The notes under the pieces were generated by a model that ran no database searches, was not told the DNA's origin, and saw nothing but the letters and a program-made list of their open reading frames with translations. Positions 1-9,057 of a DNA stretch of 28,478 nt are shown here, one piece after another (position 1 is the first letter of the stretch; each line of letters begins with the position of its first letter). The stretch comes from a virus, in IMG/VR virus record IMGVR_UViG_3300048672_001114, positions 1-28,478 of that record. The stretch is one strand, 5' to 3'. Both the position numbers and the translations under genes were made by a program.

Positions 1-2
1 TA

Positions 3-629
3 ATGATTTCTTCTGGGGCTGGGAATGGGAAATCTTTGTTATATAATCATTTATTAACTAATTTGGCAACTTTGAATGAAGTTATTGTGTGTAATTTTCC
101 ATTGGAAAACACGGGAATGAGATCACACACTCACACCGTCAATTTATGTCCCAATGGATTTATGCGTACTTATTCCCCATCAAGAGGGTATGGTACCTCT
201 GTGTTAGATATGAAATTACATGTACCAGACCACATGAAGTATATCGTGGCAGTCGACCCAGTGAATCTAATAACCAGCAATTGTAGCGATAATACAACGA
301 CAGCGGATGAATTACAATCCATAATGACAGAACTAATGTCGTTTAAGCAGGAGCCAAATTGTGTAGGGATTGTGCTTACCAGTCATTGCGCGCGTGCTGA
401 GTGGAAAGATCAAACAATCGAGCCGCTTGTTCCAGTGCCGGATGCTGAATTGGTACACTGGTGTGATTTAGTACTAACATCTAAAGTCACTAGGGACGAA
501 GTTAATCCTTACATGACTGTTAATGCAATCAAATCCCGGATATCCGATTTACCAATATCACCTTTGTACTTTGTTATATCTAATACTCGAGAACTCGTCC
601 AAGTTCCCAATTCGTTAATAACTAGGTAG
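3..629 (+). CDS. DnaB-like (SF4) helicase, C-terminal RecA-type domain; 5' end outside window
   Basis: P-loop ATPase. A Walker A motif (SGAGNGKS) lies at residues 4-11. A hydrophobic strand ending in Asp, IVAVDP, follows at about 80-85 and fits Walker B. A strand IVLTSH fits the SF4 helicase sensor position, and near the C-terminus a strand followed by NAIKSR matches the family's conserved (K)xR region. This order is that of the RecA fold of DnaB/T7 gp4-type replicative helicases, which translocate on single-stranded DNA as hexamers. Because the P-loop is only four residues from the first available ATG, the N-terminal part almost certainly lies before the window, so this is a partial gene. 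Another RecA-fold ATPase is possible. It is followed by an intergenic promoter, so it ends a transcription unit. Confidence 0.6.
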   Translation: MISSGAGNGKSLLYNHLLTNLATLNEVIVCNFPLENTGMRSHTHTVNLCPNGFMRTYSPSRGYGTSVLDMKLHVPDHMKYIVAVDPVNLITSNCSDNTTTADELQSIMTELMSFKQEPNCVGIVLTSHCARAEWKDQTIEPLVPVPDAELVHWCDLVLTSKVTRDEVNPYMTVNAIKSRISDLPISPLYFVISNTRELVQVPNSLITR

Positions 630-646
630 CACGAGGTATCCAATTG

Positions 647-674
647 TTGAGTAAATATAAAAGTATTGTATAAT
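647..674 (+). promoter_or_regulatory. sigma70-like promoter
   Basis: TTGAGT (647-652), 16-base spacer, TATAAT (669-674), about 70 bases upstream of the start at 744. Same architecture as the other promoters in this window. Confidence 0.55.
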
Positions 675-743
675 ACTCAAGTGAATTAAGTAATTCACAA
701 ATAACTTTTTAAACTAACGACGTTTTCGAACGAAGGACAGTAT

Positions 744-1784
744 ATGTTACACGAATTAATCAGAAACGCAAACGTAGTCGCTTCTGTAGTATCAAAAGAT
801 GACAAAGCACAGGCTCATATCGTAGTAAATGACAAGTATGAGCACACATTCCCCCGTACCAGTAGAGTATCTAAACATTTAGATACGATGACGCCTGAAA
901 TGCTCAGCAAGAGATTATCTGGCGGTAACTTCTATTTTGTTGAAGACACATTGGTTGATTGGAGAGACGGTCAATACGACGGGTTCATCCATGAAGACAA
1001 AACAATCCAACTTTATATGGATATCATCGGATGTCAGAAAGGTTCTGAGATCACCTTACGACACAGAAGAACTAAACCAGATGATATCGTTTTGCGCAAG
1101 CCATGGGATCACCAACACATCGAAGTTCCAGGATACGCCAACGATAGTGGTAAATTTCAATCAGTATTAAACTATCAATGGAGTCCATTCACTCATCACG
1201 TCGACAGTAGCTTTGACATAGTAAGACAGATTTGTACTAATGGCATGATCGGAGTGGCATCGTTTCTCAATACCAAGATCCCGTTGTATAACAAAGAGGT
1301 AGAACATCTTCATATTGGTGCGATGCAGATTCAAAGCAAGATTGATCGTATTGTGGTAGATCGATTGCAGATTATGAGAGGTCAGGCAGCATCTCTGGGG
1401 GATGCGTTATTGTTAGAATCGCATATTAGAGAGCGTATGATGAATACGATTGATTCTAGTGAGTATGATAGACTGAAAAATTTGTATGAGTTAGTATCAC
1501 CCGTGATGCATTTATCTCATGTGTATCGTCCGAGTGTGTTTGATGATAAGATGAGGGCGAAAATGTTGCCTAGTCATTTGAGTCAAGTTGCTTTATTCAA
1601 CATGACAACCGAAGCGAGAACGTACACTGCTCAAACGCACAAAAGTTCAAATTTTGGGTTGGATAAGTTAAGTAATGATTTATTATTCTTTAATGGAGAA
1701 CAGGATAGAGTTGTTGCTAAGTCTTCATCTAATACTGATTACTTCGCTGATACAGATCGAGCATTCTATGGAATAGCCGCATAA
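744..1784 (+). CDS. DUF932-like phage protein
   Basis: 346 residues. The start follows an AAGGA ribosome site about 8 bases upstream. The central segment FDIVRQICTNGMIG (about residues 157-170) resembles the conserved Cys-Thr-Asn-Gly region of the DUF932 (phage/plasmid-like) family. The C-terminal half is helical and rich in Met, Arg and charged residues. DUF932 proteins are common in large phages and plasmids, and their role is unknown to me; some lie near recombination genes. It has its own promoter upstream and a strong intrinsic terminator directly after the stop, so it looks monocistronic, consistent with an abundant product. The family assignment rests on recalled motif resemblance only. 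Confidence 0.6.
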   Translation: MLHELIRNANVVASVVSKDDKAQAHIVVNDKYEHTFPRTSRVSKHLDTMTPEMLSKRLSGGNFYFVEDTLVDWRDGQYDGFIHEDKTIQLYMDIIGCQKGSEITLRHRRTKPDDIVLRKPWDHQHIEVPGYANDSGKFQSVLNYQWSPFTHHVDSSFDIVRQICTNGMIGVASFLNTKIPLYNKEVEHLHIGAMQIQSKIDRIVVDRLQIMRGQAASLGDALLLESHIRERMMNTIDSSEYDRLKNLYELVSPVMHLSHVYRPSVFDDKMRAKMLPSHLSQVALFNMTTEARTYTAQTHKSSNFGLDKLSNDLLFFNGEQDRVVAKSSSNTDYFADTDRAFYGIAA

Positions 1785-1793
1785 TATCATACT

Positions 1794-1825
1794 AGGCGGT
1801 GGAGTAATATCCACCGCCTCTTTTT
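1794..1825 (+). terminator. Rho-independent terminator
   Basis: A perfect 10-bp stem (AGGCGGTGGA / TCCACCGCCT) with a 6-base loop, followed by a T tract, 9 bases after the stop of the DUF932-like gene. Confidence 0.9.
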
Positions 1826-1854
1826 GGTGTACCATTTTTAATTATATTAATACT

Positions 1855-3282
1855 ATGACTCAATCAATGTTTACATTATCAAACAACCCTCTATATAAAA
1901 TCCATTACACCGGACCGGTAAATCCCGCGCTAATAGATCATAACATATTTAACCTGGAGATTCTAGATCCACAGGCGATGTTGCCTTTTGTTGACATCTT
2001 AAATAAATTAACATCACCATCCGAACTACCAGATGAGGGCATACTTGGGTTTGTTGTGGGTGGAGCTGTTCAATACTTAACCCCTACTGGAACTAGATGG
2101 GGCGTTATCAGTAAGTACAATCCCACAATTGACACAATCGAGGTGTTCTTTGATGGGGATAGAGAACACATATCGAGTACCTTATCCTTCGATCTATCTG
2201 GGCGAAAATATAAAACAGATAAATGTCCTTCGTTGTTTACTATAGGGTTGGCTCCCATTACTCGACAATCTCATATTATTTTTTATGTAGATGGGATCGA
2301 ACTTAGAGGACGAGTTATCGATATTATTGTTGCAGCTTCCAGTAGAGCCACCAACAGTAACGTGGTTGATATAAATGATACTTTATATAACTCTCACGAA
2401 TACGACGCATTACAATCAGCAAACCATCAACTATTGGATTATCGAGCGATATTGGATGAATGTGATATATGGGATATTCAATATGATCTCCGCGATGGCT
2501 ATTGTCACACATCAGCAAGACCACTGGTAGTGGTAGCAATTAATGATGAAGTGGTATTATTAGATTTGATTACACGAGATATGTTCAGACCGACTCCTTA
2601 CGCAAAACCAGTCGATCAACCACTTAACCCATCAAATTTGAAGTATTGCCATGACGACAGGGTGTATTGGTTAGCTGATAATCGAATTAATACTGGAGTG
2701 GTTATGGAGCACTTGGATGGCGTCCATCATCTGTATCCAACAAATGTATTATCTGATGCGTGTCCAATATCATTAGTACCTCACGATTTATTGCCACTTC
2801 AACCTGATATTTGGGTGGTTGAAGTTGGACAAGTATATGATTATCGCATTACTTTAGAGGAGCAGTATGCTCGTTGTGTAATACAACAAATAACACAACA
2901 CCCTATGTATCCTATTGTAGTGAAGGATTTGCAAACTGAACTGGAATACAAGATTAGTATAACAGGCGATCGTAGACTCACCCTATACGAAACCGGATCA
3001 GCTGATTATCCAATAGCAATATATAATCGAAATAATCCATACTCATTTGTTACTGGAATGACCGTTGTAGTAGAAAACCATCCACATAGTGGACGAGCTA
3101 TAGACGAACACCCTGCTAGGATAATATACGTGAATCATGATAAGGTGTGTAGTGGAACGCAATGCCCCAAACCCGATCCACATCCAATTAAAGTACTATA
3201 TAGCGATGGTAGTGTAGTCGGATTTGACAAATACGGCTGTACCGCACATAATTGCGTTTTTACATGCATCATTCCTAATTAA
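1855..3282 (+). CDS. Unknown beta-rich phage protein with repeated GV-W-TGVV modules
   Basis: 475 residues, no recognised family. At least two internal modules look alike: around residues 70-100 (GGAVQYLTP..TRWGVIS) and around 265-290 (DRVYWLADNRINTGVVM). Both resemble the single module in the next gene (GGRVYWERHSSLNTGVVV). Short beta strands around Gly and Trp suggest SH3/KOW-like barrels. The C-terminus (HPIKVLYSDGSVVGFDKYG) also matches the end of the next protein (YPIKVLTWTGEMLAFNRNG), so the two are paralogues of different length. No good ribosome site precedes the ATG, so the start is uncertain; an in-frame ATG lies four codons further in. It ends at the point where the next gene begins. 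Confidence 0.75.
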   Translation: MTQSMFTLSNNPLYKIHYTGPVNPALIDHNIFNLEILDPQAMLPFVDILNKLTSPSELPDEGILGFVVGGAVQYLTPTGTRWGVISKYNPTIDTIEVFFDGDREHISSTLSFDLSGRKYKTDKCPSLFTIGLAPITRQSHIIFYVDGIELRGRVIDIIVAASSRATNSNVVDINDTLYNSHEYDALQSANHQLLDYRAILDECDIWDIQYDLRDGYCHTSARPLVVVAINDEVVLLDLITRDMFRPTPYAKPVDQPLNPSNLKYCHDDRVYWLADNRINTGVVMEHLDGVHHLYPTNVLSDACPISLVPHDLLPLQPDIWVVEVGQVYDYRITLEEQYARCVIQQITQHPMYPIVVKDLQTELEYKISITGDRRLTLYETGSADYPIAIYNRNNPYSFVTGMTVVVENHPHSGRAIDEHPARIIYVNHDKVCSGTQCPKPDPHPIKVLYSDGSVVGFDKYGCTAHNCVFTCIIPN

Positions 3283-3293
3283 TGAGGTTACCC

Positions 3294-4163
3294 ATGTTTT
3301 CATTACATATATTAAATTGCGCAGATCCTAACCAGGCCTCATTAGTATTACGATATACTGGACAGAATCCAACAATTGTTCCATATACTCAATTGCTGGT
3401 GGCGGATCAAAAAACGCTGTTGAATGTCCAACAGTCATTCGCCCAAAACATTCTTCCTCTTATTAATGAGTTAGATGTGGTTGGGTATTTTAAATTAGGT
3501 GGTAGAGTATATTGGGAACGCCATAGCTCATTGAATACTGGGGTGGTAGTGGATTTGGAATTGAATAAAAGCCACCCACTCATTTTACCTCAATATACTA
3601 TAGGAGTTAAGTCTGATGCTAATGGAAACGTAGAGAGTTTTACATTAGATGGCCGACTATTAGATACTGGACCCAGACTCTTACACAAGATTCCTGACGA
3701 TCAAGCATCGCCTAATGTGGTATATACTATTGGGGATGTGTATGATGTGTTGTATAGTGGAGTAAGAGACGGAACCCCTGTTTCGACTATTACACGAGTA
3801 GAAGTAGTATCATTTGAAACATCTATGGATGGTACCCAATACATAAAAACACACTCAGTAGTTTCCAATCTTACTATTGTATACAAACTAAGTGGAGAAC
3901 AGGCGACCAAACGATCAGGATCGGAAGGTGTGTATAATTGGACGCCTGTGAATCTTCAGTTCGAACCAGGATCATCAAGGACCTTGACAAATAGCCAATA
4001 TCCTATATTATCAGCAAACCCATGTACAATAATGTATGTAGCCGGTGCGGATGATCTATATCCTATTAAAGTATTAACCTGGACTGGTGAGATGTTAGCA
4101 TTTAACCGAAATGGTATAGGTGACCGTAATGAGTTTACAGACCCTCAACGGTTTTTGTCATGA
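3294..4163 (+). CDS. Unknown protein, shorter paralogue of the preceding gene
   Basis: About 289 residues from the ATG at 3294, chosen because GAGG lies 6 bases upstream; an ATG at 3282 overlaps the preceding stop codon but has no ribosome site. It carries one copy of the GGRVYW..TGVVV module (about residues 65-85) and the YPIKVL..G.MLAF C-terminal strand pair seen in the preceding protein. Function unknown; a virion or particle-surface role is possible but nothing shows it. Its stop overlaps the phosphatase start by four bases, so the two are translationally coupled. Confidence 0.75.
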   Translation: MFSLHILNCADPNQASLVLRYTGQNPTIVPYTQLLVADQKTLLNVQQSFAQNILPLINELDVVGYFKLGGRVYWERHSSLNTGVVVDLELNKSHPLILPQYTIGVKSDANGNVESFTLDGRLLDTGPRLLHKIPDDQASPNVVYTIGDVYDVLYSGVRDGTPVSTITRVEVVSFETSMDGTQYIKTHSVVSNLTIVYKLSGEQATKRSGSEGVYNWTPVNLQFEPGSSRTLTNSQYPILSANPCTIMYVAGADDLYPIKVLTWTGEMLAFNRNGIGDRNEFTDPQRFLS

Positions 4164-4990
4164 AACACTTACATTTGGAATCTAACACTGAAGGTCGCGA
4201 TATTATAATCGGCGACCTTCATGGTCACTTAGATGAGTTAACATCAGCTCTTAATATATTGCAGTTCGATCCTAACATCGATCGCATTATATCCTGTGGC
4301 GACCTAATCGATAGGGGCCCGAACTCACTTGAGTGTGCTCAACTAATATACGAACCTTACTTCTTTGCGGTGAAAGGAAATCACGAAGAACTAATGGAAA
4401 AGTCAATTATATCTCAATCACATATGCACATCAAATGTTGGATGGAAAATGGAGGCACTTGGGCTATAGATGAACTGAAATATAATTCTGTGTTTATGTT
4501 AGATATTGCCAATAAATTCAAGGAATTACCCTTGATTATATCATTAGGGGAACGTAAAAATAGAATTAATATTGTTCATGCGGAGTTAACGAGGAGATTT
4601 CCTGCAAATGGATTTAGTATGGTTACTGATGATGATATTGATCGTTGGAATTTCACTGATGCTGATGAAGATGCTATGATGTGGGGTAGAACGGTATATG
4701 ATAGTCATATTAATACTACGTATGATCCATATCCCTATAATAGAACTAAATCATACAAAGAAGCCAACCAGAGTTTTCATTCTCCAGATTTATCATTGAC
4801 CTTGGTTGGTCATACGTTCCCATTAGACCACCATCCAGTTCAACTACAAAGACAGTTGTATATTGATACTGGAATGTGTGCTCAACAAAAGTTAACATTA
4901 GTTGTTATTGCAAACGATGAAATGACTGTATACCAGAAACAATATAAGGTATTCAGCCTAAATACAGTCACAATACGAACTTTATTATGA
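4160..4990 (+). CDS. PPP-family serine/threonine protein phosphatase (lambda-phosphatase-like)
   Basis: 276 residues with all core metallophosphoesterase motifs of the PPP family in order: GDLHGH (18-23), GDLIDRGPNS (about 48-57), GNHEE (about 75-79), a later VHAE (about 137-140) and VGHTFP (about 219-224), with YIDTGM near the end. These Asp, His and Asn residues bind the two metal ions that activate water for hydrolysis of phosphoserine, phosphothreonine or phosphotyrosine; diadenosine tetraphosphate can also be a substrate in this family. Length fits phage lambda-type enzymes. ATG overlaps the previous stop and the next gene's ATG overlaps this stop, so it is the middle of a coupled operon. 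Possible role: resetting host protein phosphorylation during infection. Confidence 0.93.
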   Translation: MKHLHLESNTEGRDIIIGDLHGHLDELTSALNILQFDPNIDRIISCGDLIDRGPNSLECAQLIYEPYFFAVKGNHEELMEKSIISQSHMHIKCWMENGGTWAIDELKYNSVFMLDIANKFKELPLIISLGERKNRINIVHAELTRRFPANGFSMVTDDDIDRWNFTDADEDAMMWGRTVYDSHINTTYDPYPYNRTKSYKEANQSFHSPDLSLTLVGHTFPLDHHPVQLQRQLYIDTGMCAQQKLTLVVIANDEMTVYQKQYKVFSLNTVTIRTLL

Positions 4991-5166
4991 TAACAGTTGG
5001 ATCTATTATTACCGCTAAGGTCAAGAAGTGCCAATGTACTGGAGGTGGAGAGGCTGAGATTGTCGTCACAGTGCTTAAAATAATTACATCAGCTAATGGA
5101 CAGAACTGGTACTATACTAGCCAAGGCAGCACAGTAAGCGAGTCTCAGATAGTTAAGGTCCATTAA
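4987..5166 (+). CDS. Small coupled protein, 59 residues, unknown
   Basis: Starts in an ATGA overlap with the phosphatase stop and ends with TAA two bases before the next ATG. It begins MITVGSIITAKVKKCQC and ends with SESQIVKVH. The pattern of short strands around Gly, with the Ser-Glu-X-Ile-Val ending, resembles the 68-residue protein at 18033-18236 (PVSEIVRNW near its end), so both may be small SH3-like barrels. No function can be given. Strict coupling on both sides argues for a real gene. Confidence 0.6.
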   Translation: MITVGSIITAKVKKCQCTGGGEAEIVVTVLKIITSANGQNWYYTSQGSTVSESQIVKVH

Positions 5167-5167
5167 T

Positions 5168-6280
5168 ATGGCTACCCGAATAACATTAGTCGATTTTATA
5201 GAGCTTGCAAGAGAAGCTCATGGCGAGGTATATGATTATTCATCGGTAGTATGGGTTAACAGCATAACCAAAATTGACATCATCTGTCCCATTCACGGAA
5301 CCTTCACCCAGAACCCACAGAGTCACATCAGGGGAACTGGGTGCAAGCGTTGTGGAATGCTTCAGAGAGCTGCCAATAACTTGGTAAAATATGGAGTTAC
5401 CAACCCATCGCAAACGAAATTAGTTCAAGATAAAACCAAAGCTACTAATTTGGAAAAATATGGAACAGAATACGCCATTAGTTCTTCGGTCGTTAGGAAC
5501 CGGATTAAAACCACCAACTTAGATCGCACCGGACACGAAAATCCTCTTAGTTCTCCATTAATCAGAAATAAATTAAAAGCGACTAATTTAGAAAAATATG
5601 GACATGAGCACATACTTATTTCTCCTCACAGAAAAGCAAACAATTTAGAAAAATATGGATGTGAATATTCATCACAATCAGAATTAGTTAAAGACAAAAT
5701 AAAAGCGACTAATTTAGAAAAATATGGACACGAAAATCCATTTGGTTCTGATTTAATAAAGGAGCAGCTAAAAGCGACTAATTTAGAAAAATATGGGACG
5801 GAATCCCACTCACAAAAGCATCTGTTAGATATTCTTCCTCAGCTAACTAACTTAGAATGGCTAATCGACCAATACGCCACTTATTCAAAAACTGCCTGGC
5901 AGATCAGCAAAGAATTAGGTATTAGTGACGTTACTGTAGGAAAGTACCTAAGACGAGCAGAAATAGAAATTAAAGCCACCAGACAAACCAGTTATAGATC
6001 TAATCAATGGCTGGATTCCTTAGGCATTACCAACAGAGAGTATCAGTGGCATCCAACAAATAAACGACTAAAATCAGATGGATACGACCCAGAAACAAAT
6101 ACCATTTACGAATTCCACGGTGATTATTGGCACGGCAATCCGGTAGTATTTGCTTCCGATAAGATATTTCATGGAGACCTCACATTTGGTGAGTTATACC
6201 AGAGAACCAAGTTAAGAGAAGAAGAAATTCTTAACTTGGGATATAATTTAGTGGTTATGTGGGAAAATGATTTTATTTAA
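5168..6280 (+). CDS. Homing endonuclease with EDxHD/Vsr-like C-terminus and tandem NLEKYG repeats
   Basis: 370 residues in three parts. Residues 1-65 have the pattern F..LA.EAHG..YDYS....N....I.CPIHG.F.Q.P..H..G.GCKRCG, a zinc-binding module (DUF723 type) common in phage endonucleases. Residues about 75-220 hold a tandem repeat, ATNLEKYG(H/T)E followed by a variable stretch, six or seven times, with an HTH-like segment after it (about 235-265). The C-terminus has SDGYDPETNTIYEFHGDYW then HGNP, matching the Asp/Glu/His pattern of EDxHD (Vsr-like) homing nucleases such as the I-Bth0305I family. It probably cuts DNA at a phage site and spreads by homing. It lies at the plus/minus operon boundary and overlaps the convergent gene by 8 bases, as expected for an inserted endonuclease. 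Confidence 0.8.
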   Translation: MATRITLVDFIELAREAHGEVYDYSSVVWVNSITKIDIICPIHGTFTQNPQSHIRGTGCKRCGMLQRAANNLVKYGVTNPSQTKLVQDKTKATNLEKYGTEYAISSSVVRNRIKTTNLDRTGHENPLSSPLIRNKLKATNLEKYGHEHILISPHRKANNLEKYGCEYSSQSELVKDKIKATNLEKYGHENPFGSDLIKEQLKATNLEKYGTESHSQKHLLDILPQLTNLEWLIDQYATYSKTAWQISKELGISDVTVGKYLRRAEIEIKATRQTSYRSNQWLDSLGITNREYQWHPTNKRLKSDGYDPETNTIYEFHGDYWHGNPVVFASDKIFHGDLTFGELYQRTKLREEEILNLGYNLVVMWENDFI

Positions 6281-7376
6281 AACTCTGACCTAATTTTATC
6301 AACCCAGATGTGTATAAAAAGGTAGCATCTGGTTTTCTGATTGATTTTAGCTTAGCTTCATACTCTGGCCATCTCTTTTTCTTTACCTTTAATACGTAAT
6401 CAGTGATCAACCTCAAATCAGAAGATTGCAATATCAACTGTTCTAATTGTGGGTGTTGAATTTTATTAGTTATAGCATACCTGAGGGCCATCCGATCATT
6501 ATCGGTTTTTAATATTTCTTGTTCGAGTGCTGGCCATGATGCTAATAACTCAACGCGCATGAAGTCCAATGCGGATTCTCCACAATCTTTTAGTAATAAC
6601 TCAACAAACCACTTATCTGTACAATGATAGTCGTTAATTAACGTAGTTGATGTCTTATCAAACATAAACTGGGAGTAGTTCGATCTGGACATATTGATCA
6701 ACATCAATTTGAGATCCTCAAATTCCCTCTTCTTATTATCAAATGAAGCTACGCTTTTTATTACTTGATTATTCAGGAATAATGCTTGAGTTGGTTCATT
6801 TGTGTGAATGATTCCGTGTCCCCAATCTAATATAGCATCTATCCCAGCAGCCATCAATATACTTCTTGTTATTGAGTTTCTCCTCTTTGCTTTCGGATTT
6901 TGTGATGCTTGTATCATTTTGGTGATTAAGCTACCTCCTTGCGCCGGCGCTGGAATATTGGAAATGCCTTTATACATGGCATACCACAATTGTTTTGCAT
7001 TAGTTGCCTCTTTTGCAGCAGTGGCGTCGAATTGCTTAGCCTCTAATGCTTTTATTATCCTTGGTTGTATGTCTTGTATATCATCACTCAGGTTCCACAT
7101 ATTGGATCCAGTATATTCAAACACTTGAACATTAGGAGATGATCCTGCAAATGGTACTTGTCCCTCTTCATCAATAACATACTTTATTGGGTAGGAGTAA
7201 ATCCCGATTGGGGTGTCGTATGTACTCTTAGGATTGATGCCCAATTTATCAACTGTCGTGAAAGTAACAAACGAATTCGGATGCTGTTTGCTAATTTGCA
7301 ATAACTTATCCAATGTAGAATGCTTTTTATTCATTTCAGGTTTCTTTCTTGCTTCTAGCAACTCTAATATTTTCAC
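6273..7376 (-). CDS. CTS-bearing putative head-packaged protein, TPxGIYxYP family
   Basis: 367 residues, GTG start overlapping the upstream stop (GTGA). The N-terminus, KILELLEARKKPEMN after the start, resembles T4 capsid-targeting peptides (MKTYQEFIAEAR type) that route internal proteins into the prohead and are cut by the prohead protease after (L/I)xE; LLE-A here would be such a site. Next comes FVTFTTVDKLGINPKS.YDTPIGIYSYPI, shared with the two larger neighbours. The C-terminal third has helical repeats around W-P-x-x-E-x-x-I (WPALEQEILK, RWPEYEAKLK). Inferred role: internal head protein injected with DNA; enzymatic activity unknown. Last gene of a four-gene minus-strand operon. Confidence 0.75.
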   Translation of the reverse strand: MKILELLEARKKPEMNKKHSTLDKLLQISKQHPNSFVTFTTVDKLGINPKSTYDTPIGIYSYPIKYVIDEEGQVPFAGSSPNVQVFEYTGSNMWNLSDDIQDIQPRIIKALEAKQFDATAAKEATNAKQLWYAMYKGISNIPAPAQGGSLITKMIQASQNPKAKRRNSITRSILMAAGIDAILDWGHGIIHTNEPTQALFLNNQVIKSVASFDNKKREFEDLKLMLINMSRSNYSQFMFDKTSTTLINDYHCTDKWFVELLLKDCGESALDFMRVELLASWPALEQEILKTDNDRMALRYAITNKIQHPQLEQLILQSSDLRLITDYVLKVKKKRWPEYEAKLKSIRKPDATFLYTSGLIKLGQSFK

Positions 7377-7954
7377 ACTAACATCCTCAATGCTTTTTTA
7401 ACTCCCATTTTCACTAAATCCGGAATCTTATCCATTCCAGGTAATGTATCGAACGACCCCAATAACTTATCATAATATTCGGATGATGCCACAAAGAACT
7501 TAGTAGCATCTCCAACATCATTATATGATAGGGTAACACTACCATCATTATTTATTGATGTAGGAACATCACCCCATACACTAGCAGGAATTACTTTCAT
7601 CAATAACTTAATAACAAACGCAGGAGGAGACTTCAATCCATACCGACCAGCCATTCCAACCATGTCCTTTGAAATTAACCCCCAAATTGGCTTACCGCCT
7701 AACTCAGACATACCTTTCATAATACTACGAGGCGAACCACCCACCCCAACTAACTTGACAAATCCCCCTCTCTGAACTCTAACAGCAACATATCCATTAT
7801 AATCGCCGTAAAATTCCCAATTAGACGCCCTAGACAGGAATTTCTCCTTACTCCAGGCGATGCCAGTGCTTTTTGTATAACTCGCCTTAAACAGCTCATA
7901 TGCCCGGTTTAAATCGATATCCTGATTTTCATACAACAATTCTAATATTTTCAT
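7373..7954 (-). CDS. CTS-like putative head-packaged protein, 193 residues
   Basis: The N-terminus MKILELLYENQD is close to that of its three operon neighbours, but the rest is different: no TPxGIY motif and no W-P-x-x-E repeats. Residues about 60-105 are Gly-rich (VKLVGVGGSPRSIMKGMSELGGKPIWG). The C-terminal 60 residues contain DGSVTLSYNDVGDATKF and an amphipathic helix. ATG overlaps the upstream stop by four bases (ATGA), and its own stop overlaps the next GTG. A shared targeting peptide on an unrelated body is what is seen among T4 internal proteins. Molecular function unknown. Confidence 0.72.
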   Translation of the reverse strand: MKILELLYENQDIDLNRAYELFKASYTKSTGIAWSKEKFLSRASNWEFYGDYNGYVAVRVQRGGFVKLVGVGGSPRSIMKGMSELGGKPIWGLISKDMVGMAGRYGLKSPPAFVIKLLMKVIPASVWGDVPTSINNDGSVTLSYNDVGDATKFFVASSEYYDKLLGSFDTLPGMDKIPDLVKMGVKKALRMLV

Positions 7955-9057
7955 GATGCTATCCTTTGTGCTTCATTAAAATCAGGTAGTTCTATATTAA
8001 ATAATCGGTTCATGGATCGACGATAGGAATCGTACTTGCTGGCGTTTGGATTTGTGACTAATATATTGTGTTCTAGTTCGGGCCATCTTCCTTGAATGAA
8101 TACATTACCATACTCAATAACGTTGCTCGGATGTGCAGTGGCAATGATTTCAGCCTCCCATTTTGGTCGTCTTATCTTTAGTTCTGGATGATAATAGTTT
8201 AGGCAATATTTTGCCATTACATCTCCATTAGACGACAACGACTGCTCTAATTCAACCCATTTGGTATGTTTCATCGTTTTACTCCAATACAATATGGTGG
8301 TATCGGATGGATACTTTATCAATAATTTCTCTAACCACTTAACCCGCTTGCCCTCACCAGCATGGCGTATAATCCACCACACATCATCAAAGTGTAACTT
8401 CATCTCCGCTGAACTACTAACAGACTCTATTTTCGCTCTCATTTCTGAGTACTTGGTTACTGATCCAACATTTCGCATAGATTCAACTACTTCCAATGCC
8501 CCTCTAATTAAGAAGAATGCTTGATTCCGTTCATTTCCATGGATTATCCCTTTTCCTTTGTCATCCACCACCAAATCAATTCCAGCCTTTCTTAAAATAC
8601 TAGAACTAAGTAAATGTATATTCCCTACTTTGGCCTTCATGATTGCCCAATACATCCCTCTCCACAAATCACGATTATTAGCACTAGCAACACATTTACT
8701 AACATCTAACTTCATATTTGCCATAACACCAATAATTGAAGACTTGATGTCCTCATCCCACCCCGATAGCGTCCAGGTCTTACGAGATTTACTTCTCAAT
8801 ACATTAACAAAAGGAGCAAATGGAGCAAATGGAACTTCCATCTTCTTCTTTATCACGTAATCGATTGGATAACAATAAATCCCTAATGGAGTATTATACT
8901 CAGACGTTGGATTAATTCCAACCTTTTCTAATTCGGTAAATGTAACAAACAAATCACCTTTTTGTTGTTTTCTTATCAATTTCAATCTATCTAATGTAGA
9001 TTGCTTTGTATTCATTTCTGGGTTCTTTCTTGCTTCTACTAGTTCAATTAATTTCAT
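7951..9057 (-). CDS. CTS-bearing putative head-packaged protein, TPxGIYxYP family
   Basis: 368 residues, paralogue of the genes at 6273 and 9058. N-terminus MKLIELVEARKNPEMN, then LFVTFTELEKVGINPTSEYNTPLGIYCYPIDYV (about residues 35-68). The C-terminal half has at least three helical repeats around W-x-x-x-E-x-x-I/L (RPKWEAEIIA, RWPELEHNIL). Its ATG directly abuts the stop of the upstream gene. An APFAPF duplication near residue 80 is a small in-frame direct repeat in the DNA. By analogy with T4 internal proteins, the first ten residues may be a capsid-targeting peptide removed after LVE. Function of the mature protein not recognised. Confidence 0.75.
   Translation of the reverse strand: MKLIELVEARKNPEMNTKQSTLDRLKLIRKQQKGDLFVTFTELEKVGINPTSEYNTPLGIYCYPIDYVIKKKMEVPFAPFAPFVNVLRSKSRKTWTLSGWDEDIKSSIIGVMANMKLDVSKCVASANNRDLWRGMYWAIMKAKVGNIHLLSSSILRKAGIDLVVDDKGKGIIHGNERNQAFFLIRGALEVVESMRNVGSVTKYSEMRAKIESVSSSAEMKLHFDDVWWIIRHAGEGKRVKWLEKLLIKYPSDTTILYWSKTMKHTKWVELEQSLSSNGDVMAKYCLNYYHPELKIRRPKWEAEIIATAHPSNVIEYGNVFIQGRWPELEHNILVTNPNASKYDSYRRSMNRLFNIELPDFNEAQRIAS

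Noticed and set aside
5450-5820. Repeats as a CRISPR array
   Set aside because: The repeated units are in frame within an endonuclease gene, vary in length and follow codon periodicity (NLEKYG repeats).
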